From Candidatus Anoxychlamydiales bacterium (GTDB lineage: Bacteria; Chlamydiota; Chlamydiia; Chlamydiales; SM23-39), in the NCBI GenBank assembly GCA_011064905.1, contig JAAKFW010000097.1, positions 1 to 5,979 on the forward strand: a stretch of DNA of 5,979 bases, read 5' to 3'. The stretch's first letter is position 1, and each line of letters starts with the position of its first letter. Position numbers and translations under genes: made by a program. The notes under the pieces were generated by a model, which saw only the letters and a program-made list of their open reading frames with translations, ran no database searches and was not told the DNA's origin. Below, piece by piece: positions 1 to 5,979 of this stretch.

Positions 1-8
1 CAATTAAA

Positions 9-3000
9 TTAATAATTATTATATTTATTTATTTTAGTAATGTTCTCAATAATATATTGATCTTTTTCTTTAATATTTACTACTGCTTCAATATTTTTAG
101 ATGATATCAAGAATTCACTATCATCTATTTTTTCAATATTTTTAGGTTTTTTTATAACCTCTAAAACCTGCTTAACATGGATACAATAATTTTGCATTCC
201 TAAAAGAGCAGCTTCTGTAAATAAAATTTTTATTTTTCTTTTGTTAAAGTCATAAAAGGGTTTTTCTGAAAAGATAGAATCTAAATCCAAATCATCATAT
301 AAAAATAAATAAATAGAAAAAACATTTGGATTGCTTAAAAAATCTTCATCTATAAAAGTTGGTTTATTATCGTACGACATAAATACATTATCAAAAATAT
401 CTGAGATAAAATTTATAGAATTTAGCTTAGATAAATCTTCGGATATAAGATCATAAAAAATAAAATCTAAAGATCTAAAACCTTGCTTTTGATTCTTTTT
501 AGTTGAAATTGATAAATGATCAAAATCATCTAAAATAGCATTATCACATTGTAAAGAGAATTCCAGTTGGTCTAACGTTTTTTTTCTATTTAGCATTTTG
601 CTTTTTATGTAAAAAGGCAAAGAAAAGTTATCTGTCTCATCATATACAAAGTTTTTTTCATAAAATGGCTTAGTTTTTATCTCTACTCTTTCTTGAAGGG
701 TTCTATCTAGTAAATCCAAAGACTTTATTTTTACAATCTCATTGTTATAGATAGTTTTATATCTTCTAGATAAAGCGTCATAAAAGTGTTGAGTGTAAAA
801 TATATCATTTTTGAAAACTTTTTCTTCTTTTATTAATCTTTTACAAAAGTCATATGAAAATTTCTTAGAAACATTACTATCTTTCATCTCAATTAAAGAG
901 GAAAAATTATATAAATAGGTTTTTTCATCTATGATTTGATCTCTTTGAGCCATAACTTTTCTGTTTACTATTCTTTTTAAATAATCACGCTCAAAATGAG
1001 TTTTAATTCCCTTTTCGTCTATATAAGTTTTTAGGGTTCCATCTAGGTTATAGATATACCTTTTTATAAAGCCGTTTTTTTTGATAAAAGTGGGGTTTGA
1101 AAAGATATTATATTTCATTTCTATAATATCTTTTCCTTTATCTATTTTAGAAATATTACCAAAACTATCATAAAATAGTTTTTTAGAATTTTTTATCATC
1201 TTTTCATTTGTGGATATCTTAGTTAGATTAGAAAAAGAATCGTATTCATAAAAAGTCTCTTTGCCTAAATAATCTAAAAAGTATGTTTCATTATCCTTTT
1301 CATCAAAATTTTTCTTTTTTTCAAATATTAAATCATCTTTTTTGATCTGCTTTTTATGAAGATTGTTAGCTCCAGCATAGCTATATAATTTTGTAAGTGC
1401 GTTTGGATAGATTTTTGATATTTTATTATTATTTATATCATAGCTAAAGGTAGTTTTTTTATTTAAAGCATCCGTTTTAGATATTAAATTACCTTTTTCA
1501 TCATATTCATAAAAAAAGCTATATTTGTGCTCGTTTTCACTATCAAAAATATCTTTTTTTATTACCTTCCCTTTAGAAGAATAGGTATATATCTTTTTGT
1601 TAAATAATTTTTCTTCTAACGTCTTTAAATCTAAAAAAAAATTCTCTTTTTTGCTTACATATCCTAAAAATGCACCTGACTCTATTGCAGAAAAATTTTT
1701 GATTTCTCTAAAAGTACTATTTTTTAAATCATCTTTTTCAAAAGAAGATCCATCATCTTGAATTTTTTTAACTAAAATAAAATCTGAATTATATTCGTAA
1801 AAATCTCTTTTTTTTATGTTTTCATCTTCTAATAAATATTTAGCTGAAATAAGATTAGTATTTGGTAGATAAAAATATTGGAAACAAGCGCTAGTATCAT
1901 CTGTTTTTTCAACTAAAAGATTTTTATTATCATTCGAATATTTATTTCTTTTTGAAAAACTTTCTATTACTTCATTTTCACCTGTTATATCCCCTGAAAT
2001 TCTCTCTTCTATTAAGTTAAAATTCCCGTCGTAAAAATAATCGATTTGAACTAAAACTTTTTGATTTTCAGCTAAAAATTCTTTAGATGTTAAAATTGAA
2101 AAATTATTTATTCTCTTCCAATGAAATCTCTCTTCATTTACTAAAAAATCTTGCCCATTAATATTTTTGAATCTCTCTATCTTTTCAATCTTTAAATCTT
2201 TGTTATAAAAATAGATATATTTATTGTTTCTAGAGTCTATAACAGTTGTTTTCCCTCCTTTTTGATTTAAAACTCCATTTTCATAATAAAATCTATACTC
2301 ATTTGCAAAATCCCCTGAGATTGTTTTTTGCTTTATAGTTTTTACTCTTTCAAAACGAAAATCCCCAACTTCAAAAAACTCTACGCCAACCTCTGGATTT
2401 TTACTTCCTAAAAGATAGTACTCAACATTTTTTTCTCTTCCATCTTTGATTTTAAGAGTTTTTAATAACGGATGTGTCTTTTTATAATCTAAATGATAAT
2501 CAAAATGCTCATTTGAAATGTTTGAAAAAATATTCTCTATTATATAAAAAGGTCTTTTCGCTCTTTCTTTATTTGATATAAGTGGAGAGTAATCCCTAAA
2601 TCTTAGTTGAAAAAAATTTCCATCAGAGGTTGTGATATTTAAATCATATTTATCTTTATGCTTTTCACTATAGTTAATTTCAGGATGCAGATAATTAAAT
2701 CTTATCCAAGCATAAACCTTAGTAGAGTTCATATTTGTAGATTTAATCTCTTCTAAATTATTAAATCTATCATATGTGTAATGTAAAATGTTTTGATTGA
2801 GTAGCTTCGTAGATCTTAGATAATATTCATTTACATGAATATTATCTCTTTTAAAATGTTTTTCTACGCCACTTGGATATAAAACTACTAAATCATAAAT
2901 TCCTCTAGCTTCAACCCTTATTTTAGATAGATCTGCTTTTTTAAAATCTCTTCTATGAAAATATTTTGGTAAGTATTCTACTGATCTATACTCTAAATTA

Positions 3001-3395
3001 GCTACTTGATTGTTTTTATGATTTTTTAAATTCGCTCCAAATGTTAAAACCTCACCAGTCGGCTCTACAACATCTACTCTATCCCCATAAAATAATACTT
3101 TCGTTAGATCCTTATATGAAAAACCAGCTAATACAAATTCTAAACGATCCTTTTCCTCTCTTTTAAGTAGATCAAAATTACTTAAACTAAATTGAGATTT
3201 TTTGATCTTTATAGGCTCTTTTCCTTCAGCTACTATTTCATCTTCAATTGCTAAGTTTCCTTTTATTAAATCTATACACTCATCAAATAGCGCATTTGGC
3301 TCTTTTTCATTTAAAAATTTCTCATAAAAATTTTTAGCATTTGCAAAAGCAAAAATTTTAACAAAAATAAATAGAAAGATAAAAAAACACTTCAT
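9..3395 (-). CDS. Secreted Rhs/YD-repeat protein without Rhs core or toxin tip
   Basis: This is a complete 1128-residue protein with an ATG start and TAA stop. Residues 1-20 form a Sec-type signal peptide (K2, a hydrophobic run, then AFANA), so export is expected. Residues 42-64 (DLIKGNL, then EGKEPIKI) match the opening of many Rhs proteins, which usually read DLVSGNL...G.EP. PTGEVLTFG near 112-120 and YPSGVEKHF near 173-181 are typical early Rhs segments. YD-like units lie near 533, 629, 650, 716, 740, 780, 846 and 870; in known Rhs proteins such repeats build a beta-strand shell. No DPxGLxDGxNLY core motif is present, and residues from about 920 to 1128 lack YD units and are rich in Phe, Asp and Lys. 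Rhs proteins normally carry a C-terminal toxin behind the core; none is recognisable here, nor is an immunity gene seen inside the window. Family assignment is firm, function is not. The 3' flank lies outside the window. Confidence 0.85.
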   Translation of the reverse strand: MKCFFIFLFIFVKIFAFANAKNFYEKFLNEKEPNALFDECIDLIKGNLAIEDEIVAEGKEPIKIKKSQFSLSNFDLLKREEKDRLEFVLAGFSYKDLTKVLFYGDRVDVVEPTGEVLTFGANLKNHKNNQVANLEYRSVEYLPKYFHRRDFKKADLSKIRVEARGIYDLVVLYPSGVEKHFKRDNIHVNEYYLRSTKLLNQNILHYTYDRFNNLEEIKSTNMNSTKVYAWIRFNYLHPEINYSEKHKDKYDLNITTSDGNFFQLRFRDYSPLISNKERAKRPFYIIENIFSNISNEHFDYHLDYKKTHPLLKTLKIKDGREKNVEYYLLGSKNPEVGVEFFEVGDFRFERVKTIKQKTISGDFANEYRFYYENGVLNQKGGKTTVIDSRNNKYIYFYNKDLKIEKIERFKNINGQDFLVNEERFHWKRINNFSILTSKEFLAENQKVLVQIDYFYDGNFNLIEERISGDITGENEVIESFSKRNKYSNDNKNLLVEKTDDTSACFQYFYLPNTNLISAKYLLEDENIKKRDFYEYNSDFILVKKIQDDGSSFEKDDLKNSTFREIKNFSAIESGAFLGYVSKKENFFLDLKTLEEKLFNKKIYTYSSKGKVIKKDIFDSENEHKYSFFYEYDEKGNLISKTDALNKKTTFSYDINNNKISKIYPNALTKLYSYAGANNLHKKQIKKDDLIFEKKKNFDEKDNETYFLDYLGKETFYEYDSFSNLTKISTNEKMIKNSKKLFYDSFGNISKIDKGKDIIEMKYNIFSNPTFIKKNGFIKRYIYNLDGTLKTYIDEKGIKTHFERDYLKRIVNRKVMAQRDQIIDEKTYLYNFSSLIEMKDSNVSKKFSYDFCKRLIKEEKVFKNDIFYTQHFYDALSRRYKTIYNNEIVKIKSLDLLDRTLQERVEIKTKPFYEKNFVYDETDNFSLPFYIKSKMLNRKKTLDQLEFSLQCDNAILDDFDHLSISTKKNQKQGFRSLDFIFYDLISEDLSKLNSINFISDIFDNVFMSYDNKPTFIDEDFLSNPNVFSIYLFLYDDLDLDSIFSEKPFYDFNKRKIKILFTEAALLGMQNYCIHVKQVLEVIKKPKNIEKIDDSEFLISSKNIEAVVNIKEKDQYIIENITKINKYNNY

Positions 3396-3406
3396 CTAAA
3401 AGCCTA

Positions 3407-3412
3407 ATTATA
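3407..3412 (-). promoter_or_regulatory. Candidate -10 box (TATAAT) of the Rhs gene
   Basis: Read on the minus strand, this hexamer is a perfect TATAAT, 11 bases before the ATG of the Rhs gene. The stretch 17 bases further upstream (CCTAAG) is a poor -35 match. If used, transcription would begin only about five bases before the ATG, giving an almost leaderless mRNA; this fits the lack of a clear Shine-Dalgarno (only TAGG is visible). In such AT-rich DNA a chance TATAAT is common, so confidence is limited. Confidence 0.35.
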
Positions 3413-3512
3413 GTTGGAAGATAAATTATCTTAGGAAAAAAATAAATTTCATAAAAGAACAAAAAAAATTAAATTTTTTTCTTTATTAAAATAAATCTAA
3501 AAAAATCATTCA

Positions 3513-3518
3513 TAAAAT
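3513..3518 (+). promoter_or_regulatory. Weak candidate -10 box (TAAAAT) for the hydrolase gene
   Basis: TAAAAT lies where transcription would start near 3525, just before the left arm of the hairpin at 3526-3572. No convincing -35 box is present 16-18 bases upstream, where the sequence is A-rich. It is listed because the leader-structure proposal needs a start at or before this point. TATTCT at 3553-3558 is an alternative -10 and would exclude the left arm from the mRNA. Confidence 0.2.
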
Positions 3519-3525
3519 TATATCC

Positions 3526-3572
3526 GTCCTTTATTAAAAAAAAGGTCAAAGGTATTCTATACCATAAAGGAT
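3526..3572 (+). promoter_or_regulatory. Possible Shine-Dalgarno-sequestering leader hairpin
   Basis: TCCTTTAT at 3527-3534 is the exact reverse complement of ATAAAGGA at 3564-3571, and G3526 can wobble-pair with U3572. The right arm contains the only good Shine-Dalgarno of the hydrolase gene (AAAGGA, 3566-3571), 10 bases before its ATG. Pairing would hide it. The sequence AAAGG also occurs at 3541-3545 and 3548-3552; either copy can pair with CCTTT at 3528-3532 and so compete for the left arm. The pairings are seen in the sequence. Formation in the cell and any regulatory role are inferred, and the stem is AU-rich and of modest strength. Confidence 0.35.
3551..3563. repeat. Perfect 13-bp palindrome GGTAT-TCT-ATACC
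   Basis: Two 5-bp arms flank a 3-base centre, directly next to the right arm of the larger hairpin and ending two bases before the Shine-Dalgarno. In RNA it would be a small hairpin stacked beside the longer stem. In DNA it could be a half-site pair for a repressor near a promoter. No known operator is recognised, and a palindrome this short can arise by chance. Confidence 0.3.
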
Positions 3573-3581
3573 AAAAAAAAA

Positions 3582-4367
3582 ATGCCTCATATAAAAGCTA
3601 ACAATATCAACATATATTATGAATATGAAGGAGATGGGCCTCCCTTAGTAATCCTTGGCGGGCTTGCATCCGATCATAAACTTCTAAAAGAGTTTGTCGA
3701 TCCTTTAAAAAAACGCTATAAAGTACTTTTAATGGATCTTAGAGGATTTGGAGACACAGAAGTTGCCCCGCCCCCATATTCTATCGATATTTTAGCTAAA
3801 GATGTCTTTGAACTTATGAATCTTTTGAATATCGAAAACGCCTATATTTATGCTCACTCCATGGGAAGTGCTATTCTGCAAACTATTTGCCTTAATTATC
3901 CTGAAAAAGCAAAAAAAGCAATCCTCTCTGCTACCTTTTTAAAAATTCCCTATACCACTCAAATGCTATTTGAATTAGTGCCTAAATTATTTGAAAAAAA
4001 TATCGATCAAGAAATCATCTCTAAAATTATTATGCCTTGGCTCTATAGTTCTGAATATTTAAAAAATCCTCAAAATTTTCAAAATACTTTAGATAATCTT
4101 TCTAAAAGAAAGATCAACCCAAAAGGATATGAAGGACAAGCTATTGCTCTTACAAATTTTGATTCAACAAATTGGATATCTAAAATAAATACTGAAACAC
4201 TAATCCTAGCCGGAAGAGAAGATATAGATACTCCCCTATATTGCGCTGAAAAAGTTCATGAAAAATTAAAAAATTCAAAACTAAAAATAATAGAAAATGC
4301 AGCCCATATGATCTATAGAGAAAAATCAAATGAAGTTTACAAAATAATTTTAGATTTTTTTAAGTAA
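3582..4367 (+). CDS. Alpha/beta hydrolase
   Basis: This is a complete 261-residue single-domain alpha/beta hydrolase, the usual length for the family. It has no signal peptide, so it is probably cytoplasmic. LGGLAS (25-30) fits the oxyanion-hole loop and DLRGFGDT (52-59) the conserved strand-loop before the nucleophile elbow. AHSMGS (91-96) carries nucleophile Ser93. GREDIDTP (211-218) supplies the acid, probably Asp214, and AAHM (240-243) supplies His242. All triad residues are present, so an active serine hydrolase is expected. The overall layout resembles enol-lactonase, haloperoxidase-like and menaquinone-pathway hydrolases, but the substrate cannot be read from the sequence. AAAGGA at 3566-3571 supports the ATG at 3582, which directly follows an A-tract. 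It is divergent from the Rhs gene, and its last 8 bp overlap the end of the convergent BPL_N gene. Confidence 0.92.
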   Translation: MPHIKANNINIYYEYEGDGPPLVILGGLASDHKLLKEFVDPLKKRYKVLLMDLRGFGDTEVAPPPYSIDILAKDVFELMNLLNIENAYIYAHSMGSAILQTICLNYPEKAKKAILSATFLKIPYTTQMLFELVPKLFEKNIDQEIISKIIMPWLYSSEYLKNPQNFQNTLDNLSKRKINPKGYEGQAIALTNFDSTNWISKINTETLILAGREDIDTPLYCAEKVHEKLKNSKLKIIENAAHMIYREKSNEVYKIILDFFK

Positions 4368-5091
4368 GAAGATTTTCTAAAATATCTATAAAGATTTTTT
4401 TTCTCATATTCTCTGTTCTTGAAATCGCTTCTTTCATTAAAGATAAGTTATCACCAATATCAAAAATATCATCAGCTGAGCATTCAATATGAACACCAGA
4501 GAGTATTGCTTTTCCCTTTTTTACTTTTGATTTAACTATCGCAGCTAAATTTAAATCACTATATTTCCCAATAACATCTAGCTTTTTTTTTCCTTCAAAA
4601 TAACATCCACCCTTGAAATAAACAGAGCTCAAGTATCTAAAATCTTTAGATTCATATTCCAACAAAGCTGCTTTCGAACCTTCATGGCTTTTATAACTAA
4701 ATTTTGGCTCTTTATATGCAGGACCTATCGCTTTTGCTTTTACAAAATTTAGCTCTCTTTTACCCAAAACTTCTAGAGCATTTCCCTTTTCAAACTCCAC
4801 AAATTCCGCTCCAAAATATGCCCCAGCACAAATCCCTAAATAACTACCGCCCTCTTCGACAAATTCTCTTATCTTTGCACAACCCTCATTTTTCAGCTTT
4901 CTCAAATACATCAGATCTTTGCCACCTGGCATAACAAAAAGAGATGTAGTATTTTGCCAATTACCTTCAATTACCTCTTTTGATGAAATAGTATCGATAT
5001 CCAGTTTTAATAACGTAAGCTCATTTATTAAGCATTTTAATGAAAATAAACTAACACCCTTATCTGAATAGATTCTTATCTTTTTTTTCAT
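4360..5091 (-). CDS. BPL_N-domain, class I glutamine amidotransferase-like protein
   Basis: This 243-residue protein resembles the N-terminal domain of eukaryotic-type biotin-protein ligases (BPL_N), here on its own with no ligase domain. FVMPGGKD (52-59) is the oxyanion-side loop, GICAGA (86-91) the nucleophile elbow with Cys88, GGCYFE (161-166) a conserved family strand, and GVHIE (199-203) a His-x-Glu pair (His201, Glu203). The whole Cys-His-Glu set of class I amidotransferases is thus kept, unlike many degenerate relatives. Similar stand-alone proteins in chlamydiae are annotated as biotin-protein ligase, but without the catalytic ligase domain that name is doubtful; the actual reaction is unknown. 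I chose the ATG at 5091. A TTG at 5112 would add seven residues, but it falls in the likely -10 box and overlaps the GAGGAAAG ribosome-binding stretch. The ATG sits between A-runs. Its 3' end overlaps the hydrolase by 8 bp. Confidence 0.85.
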   Translation of the reverse strand: MKKKIRIYSDKGVSLFSLKCLINELTLLKLDIDTISSKEVIEGNWQNTTSLFVMPGGKDLMYLRKLKNEGCAKIREFVEEGGSYLGICAGAYFGAEFVEFEKGNALEVLGKRELNFVKAKAIGPAYKEPKFSYKSHEGSKAALLEYESKDFRYLSSVYFKGGCYFEGKKKLDVIGKYSDLNLAAIVKSKVKKGKAILSGVHIECSADDIFDIGDNLSLMKEAISRTENMRKKIFIDILENLLT

Positions 5092-5111
5092 TTTTTTTCG
5101 CTCTTTCCTCA

Positions 5112-5117
5112 ATTATA
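5112..5117 (-). promoter_or_regulatory. Candidate -10 box (TATAAT) of the BPL_N gene
   Basis: Read on the minus strand this is a perfect TATAAT, 20 bases before the ATG at 5091. With an 18-base spacer the -35 position reads TGGATT, a weak match to TTGACA. Transcription would start near 5105 with a leader of about 14 bases, cutting into the GAGG of the putative ribosome-binding site. Its position argues against the TTG at 5112 as a start codon. Confidence 0.4.
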
Positions 5118-5150
5118 AAAATATTTAAACTTGAAAATCCAGAAAAAAAA

Positions 5151-5263
5151 GCCCGAATCATATCAATTAATTACCTGAAGTGCACCTAAAGGAACTGTTG
5201 CAAGCTAAGGAATAATATCAAACTATTTGTTATCATTTTTTCTTTTTAATTAAGGAGAGACCA
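5151..5263 (+). other. Probable left flank of the decayed insertion sequence
   Basis: This stretch looks less AT-extreme than its surroundings, especially GTGCACCTAAAGGAACTGTT and the bases just after it (about 5178-5206). It leads to a strong Shine-Dalgarno (AAGGAGA, 5252-5258) for the transposase fragment. It probably includes the upstream end of the insertion sequence. I find no inverted copy of this segment elsewhere in the window, so the matching right end is missing and the exact boundary cannot be set. Confidence 0.35.
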
Positions 5264-5402
5264 ATGCAACAAGTTGAAATGGTTAGTTTAGAAACTTTAA
5301 TTCCTGAAAATCATAATTATCGTAAATTTGTTAAACTTTGGTCTTTTGATTATGTTGCAAGACAGCTCAAAAAAACTAGAAAAAGATAATCCGTTCAAAG
5401 GT
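5264..5402 (+). pseudogene. Transposase fragment, N-terminal end only, frameshifted
   Basis: The ATG at 5264, with AAGGAGA five bases upstream, begins MQQVEMVSLETLIPENHNYR, which matches the start of IS5/IS1182-like DDE transposases as I know them (M.QIEMVSLEDLVP..H.YRK). The frame stops at 5387-5389 after 41 codons. An A7 run at 5369-5375 appears to hold one base too many: reading on from CTA at 5376 gives LEKDNPFKG, the expected family continuation after QLKK, before a stop at 5403. Beyond that point the expected sequence (YG.LRL...) is gone, so the rest of the transposase, including its catalytic DDE residues, has been deleted. The element is dead and cannot move itself. The promoter-proximal part is well kept, which suggests fairly recent decay. 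The exact IS family is uncertain. Confidence 0.7.
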
Positions 5403-5530
5403 TAATACTTTCTATCTACACAATAATCGATATGTTGGAATCTGCTTTAAATGTTTGGTTAAATTCTTGTATTTGCCAAGTTGTGGATCAAGAGATTAAA
5501 GAGCCTAAACCTGAAGTAATACAAACTTAA
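5390..5530 (+). other. 46-codon open tail of unknown origin after the transposase fragment
   Basis: After the first stop of the transposase fragment, the same frame stays open from 5390 to a TAA at 5528-5530. The first few codons are the out-of-frame end of the fragment. After about 5403 the sequence is new and includes an ATG at 5432 that would give a 32-residue peptide beginning MLESALNVWLNS and ending in a KEPKPEV-containing tail. No Shine-Dalgarno precedes that ATG. It may be the leftover 3' end of a deleted transposase or of a host gene joined to the fragment by deletion, or chance. I do not recognise it. Confidence 0.25.
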
Positions 5531-5604
5531 AGGCATCCTTTTTTCTAAGATTTTTCATTTTTCTACTTCTGTTTTTTATCTCTCTTTTAATTTTTATACA
5601 AATT

Positions 5605-5613
5605 TGCTATGTA
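5605..5613 (+). promoter_or_regulatory. Candidate extended -10 promoter for the gene at 5632
   Basis: TGCTATGTA fits an extended -10 (TG, one base, then TATGTA). The T-rich stretch before it (5531-5600) offers only a poor -35 such as TTTTAA at 5585-5590. A start near 5620 would leave a leader of about 12 bases carrying the AGAGGAAG ribosome-binding site at 5621-5628. Confidence 0.3.
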
Positions 5614-5631
5614 GATATTTAGAGGAAGAAT

Positions 5632-5979
5632 ATGTATTTTTTTAAATTATTTTTGATCCAGACTTTTTTTTGTTTAAATCTTTTTTCTAATTTTTTAGAT
5701 CAAAAACTACCTGAAATTACTCTAATCTCAAAACAAGCATATGAAGATCTGCCTACTAGAAAATATGAAGATATCGTTTTAAATGCTCAAAAATTCGGAA
5801 ATATTAGGTTCTCTGTTAGCTACCCTAAAAATCTTACAAATGATGAAAATATTTTACTTTTATTAGATGGTTTAGAGACCGGAAGGGATTCTTTAAAATA
5901 TGTCCCCCACCCAGATAATTATGTTATTATTGGATATGAGTTTCAAAAAGAGCTATTTAGACTGAAACAAAAAAGCGTA
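5632..5979 (+). CDS. Secreted protein, probable alpha/beta hydrolase (5' part only)
   Basis: The ATG at 5632 follows AGAGGAAG at 5621-5628 and opens a frame of 116 codons with no stop, running off the right edge. Residues 1-20 (MYFFKLFLIQ, then a Phe/Leu-rich run) look like a signal peptide; Cys14 is not in a proper lipobox. Residues 58-66 (IRFSVSYPK) and 74-84 (ILLLLDGLETG), followed by GRDSLKYVP and YVIIGYEF, match the first strands and oxyanion loop of exported alpha/beta hydrolases (compare LGGLxTGRDSLRYVP in that group). The nucleophile elbow, acid and His would lie beyond the window, so catalysis cannot be judged. It lies 101 bp after the open tail of the transposase remnant and seems to have its own promoter. 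Being a real gene is likely; the hydrolase call is a moderate inference. Confidence 0.65.
   Translation, partial: MYFFKLFLIQTFFCLNLFSNFLDQKLPEITLISKQAYEDLPTRKYEDIVLNAQKFGNIRFSVSYPKNLTNDENILLLLDGLETGRDSLKYVPHPDNYVIIGYEFQKELFRLKQKSV

Noticed and set aside
641..1510. YD units of the Rhs gene as DNA tandem repeats
   Set aside because: The repeats are visible only as a loose protein pattern; the DNA units differ too much to be direct repeats.
4379..4400. Terminator-like hairpin for the hydrolase (AAAATATCT, loop, AGATTTTTT)
   Set aside because: The stem has only four sound pairs, then a U-U mismatch and A-U pairs, and contains almost no G or C. It also lies inside the coding end of the BPL_N gene, so it looks like chance in AT-rich DNA.
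4704..4934. 76-codon open frame on the plus strand inside the BPL_N gene
   Set aside because: It is antisense to a well-supported protein with conserved motifs, has no Shine-Dalgarno, and its translation has no recognisable features. It is a shadow of the real gene.
5092..5112. Seven-residue N-terminal extension of the BPL_N protein from a TTG
   Set aside because: The TTG lies in the likely -10 box and overlaps the ribosome-binding stretch; the ATG at 5091 gives the natural start just before the first beta strand.
5151..5530. A complete insertion sequence with inverted ends
   Set aside because: No inverted copy of the left flank can be found on the right side, and most of the transposase is missing.
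5531..5600. T-rich run as a terminator for the transposase remnant
   Set aside because: No stem of useful length precedes the T stretches, so nothing supports an intrinsic terminator.

Overview
The window is strongly AT-rich, with many long A and T runs. The gene families suggest a host-associated bacterium, most likely a member of the phylum Chlamydiae (an environmental chlamydia such as a Parachlamydia, Simkania or Rhabdochlamydia relative). Three things support this: an Rhs/YD-repeat protein whose domain order resembles Rhs proteins I associate with environmental chlamydiae, a stand-alone BPL_N amidotransferase-like protein of the kind also annotated in chlamydiae, and a decayed insertion-sequence transposase. 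The assignment is an inference from recognition and was not tested by a search.

Layout. Positions 9-3395 (minus strand) hold a complete 1128-residue secreted Rhs-like protein. It has a signal peptide, a recognisable N-terminal Rhs region and a central field of degenerate YD repeats. The usual Rhs core and toxin tip are absent, and the last 200 or so residues are unlike Rhs. A 186-bp divergent intergenic region separates it from a complete alpha/beta hydrolase at 3582-4367 (plus). In that region the Shine-Dalgarno of the hydrolase is complementary to a segment about 35 bases upstream, with a perfect 13-bp palindrome between the two arms. The hydrolase converges on, and overlaps by 8 bp, a BPL_N/class I glutamine-amidotransferase-like gene at 4360-5091 (minus) that keeps a full Cys-His-Glu set.

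Positions 5092-5631 hold no intact gene. They contain the promoter of the BPL_N gene, the 5' end of a transposase gene broken by a one-base slip in an A7 run and then cut off, a 46-codon open tail of unknown origin, and a pyrimidine-rich leader. From 5632 a secreted protein, probably another alpha/beta hydrolase, runs off the right edge.

I see no evidence that these genes form one operon or pathway: they alternate in strand and each seems to have its own control region. There is no tRNA, rRNA, CRISPR array or intact mobile element. The features most worth a second look are the coreless Rhs protein with its unfamiliar tail, and the possible RNA switch with an A10 tract in front of the hydrolase.
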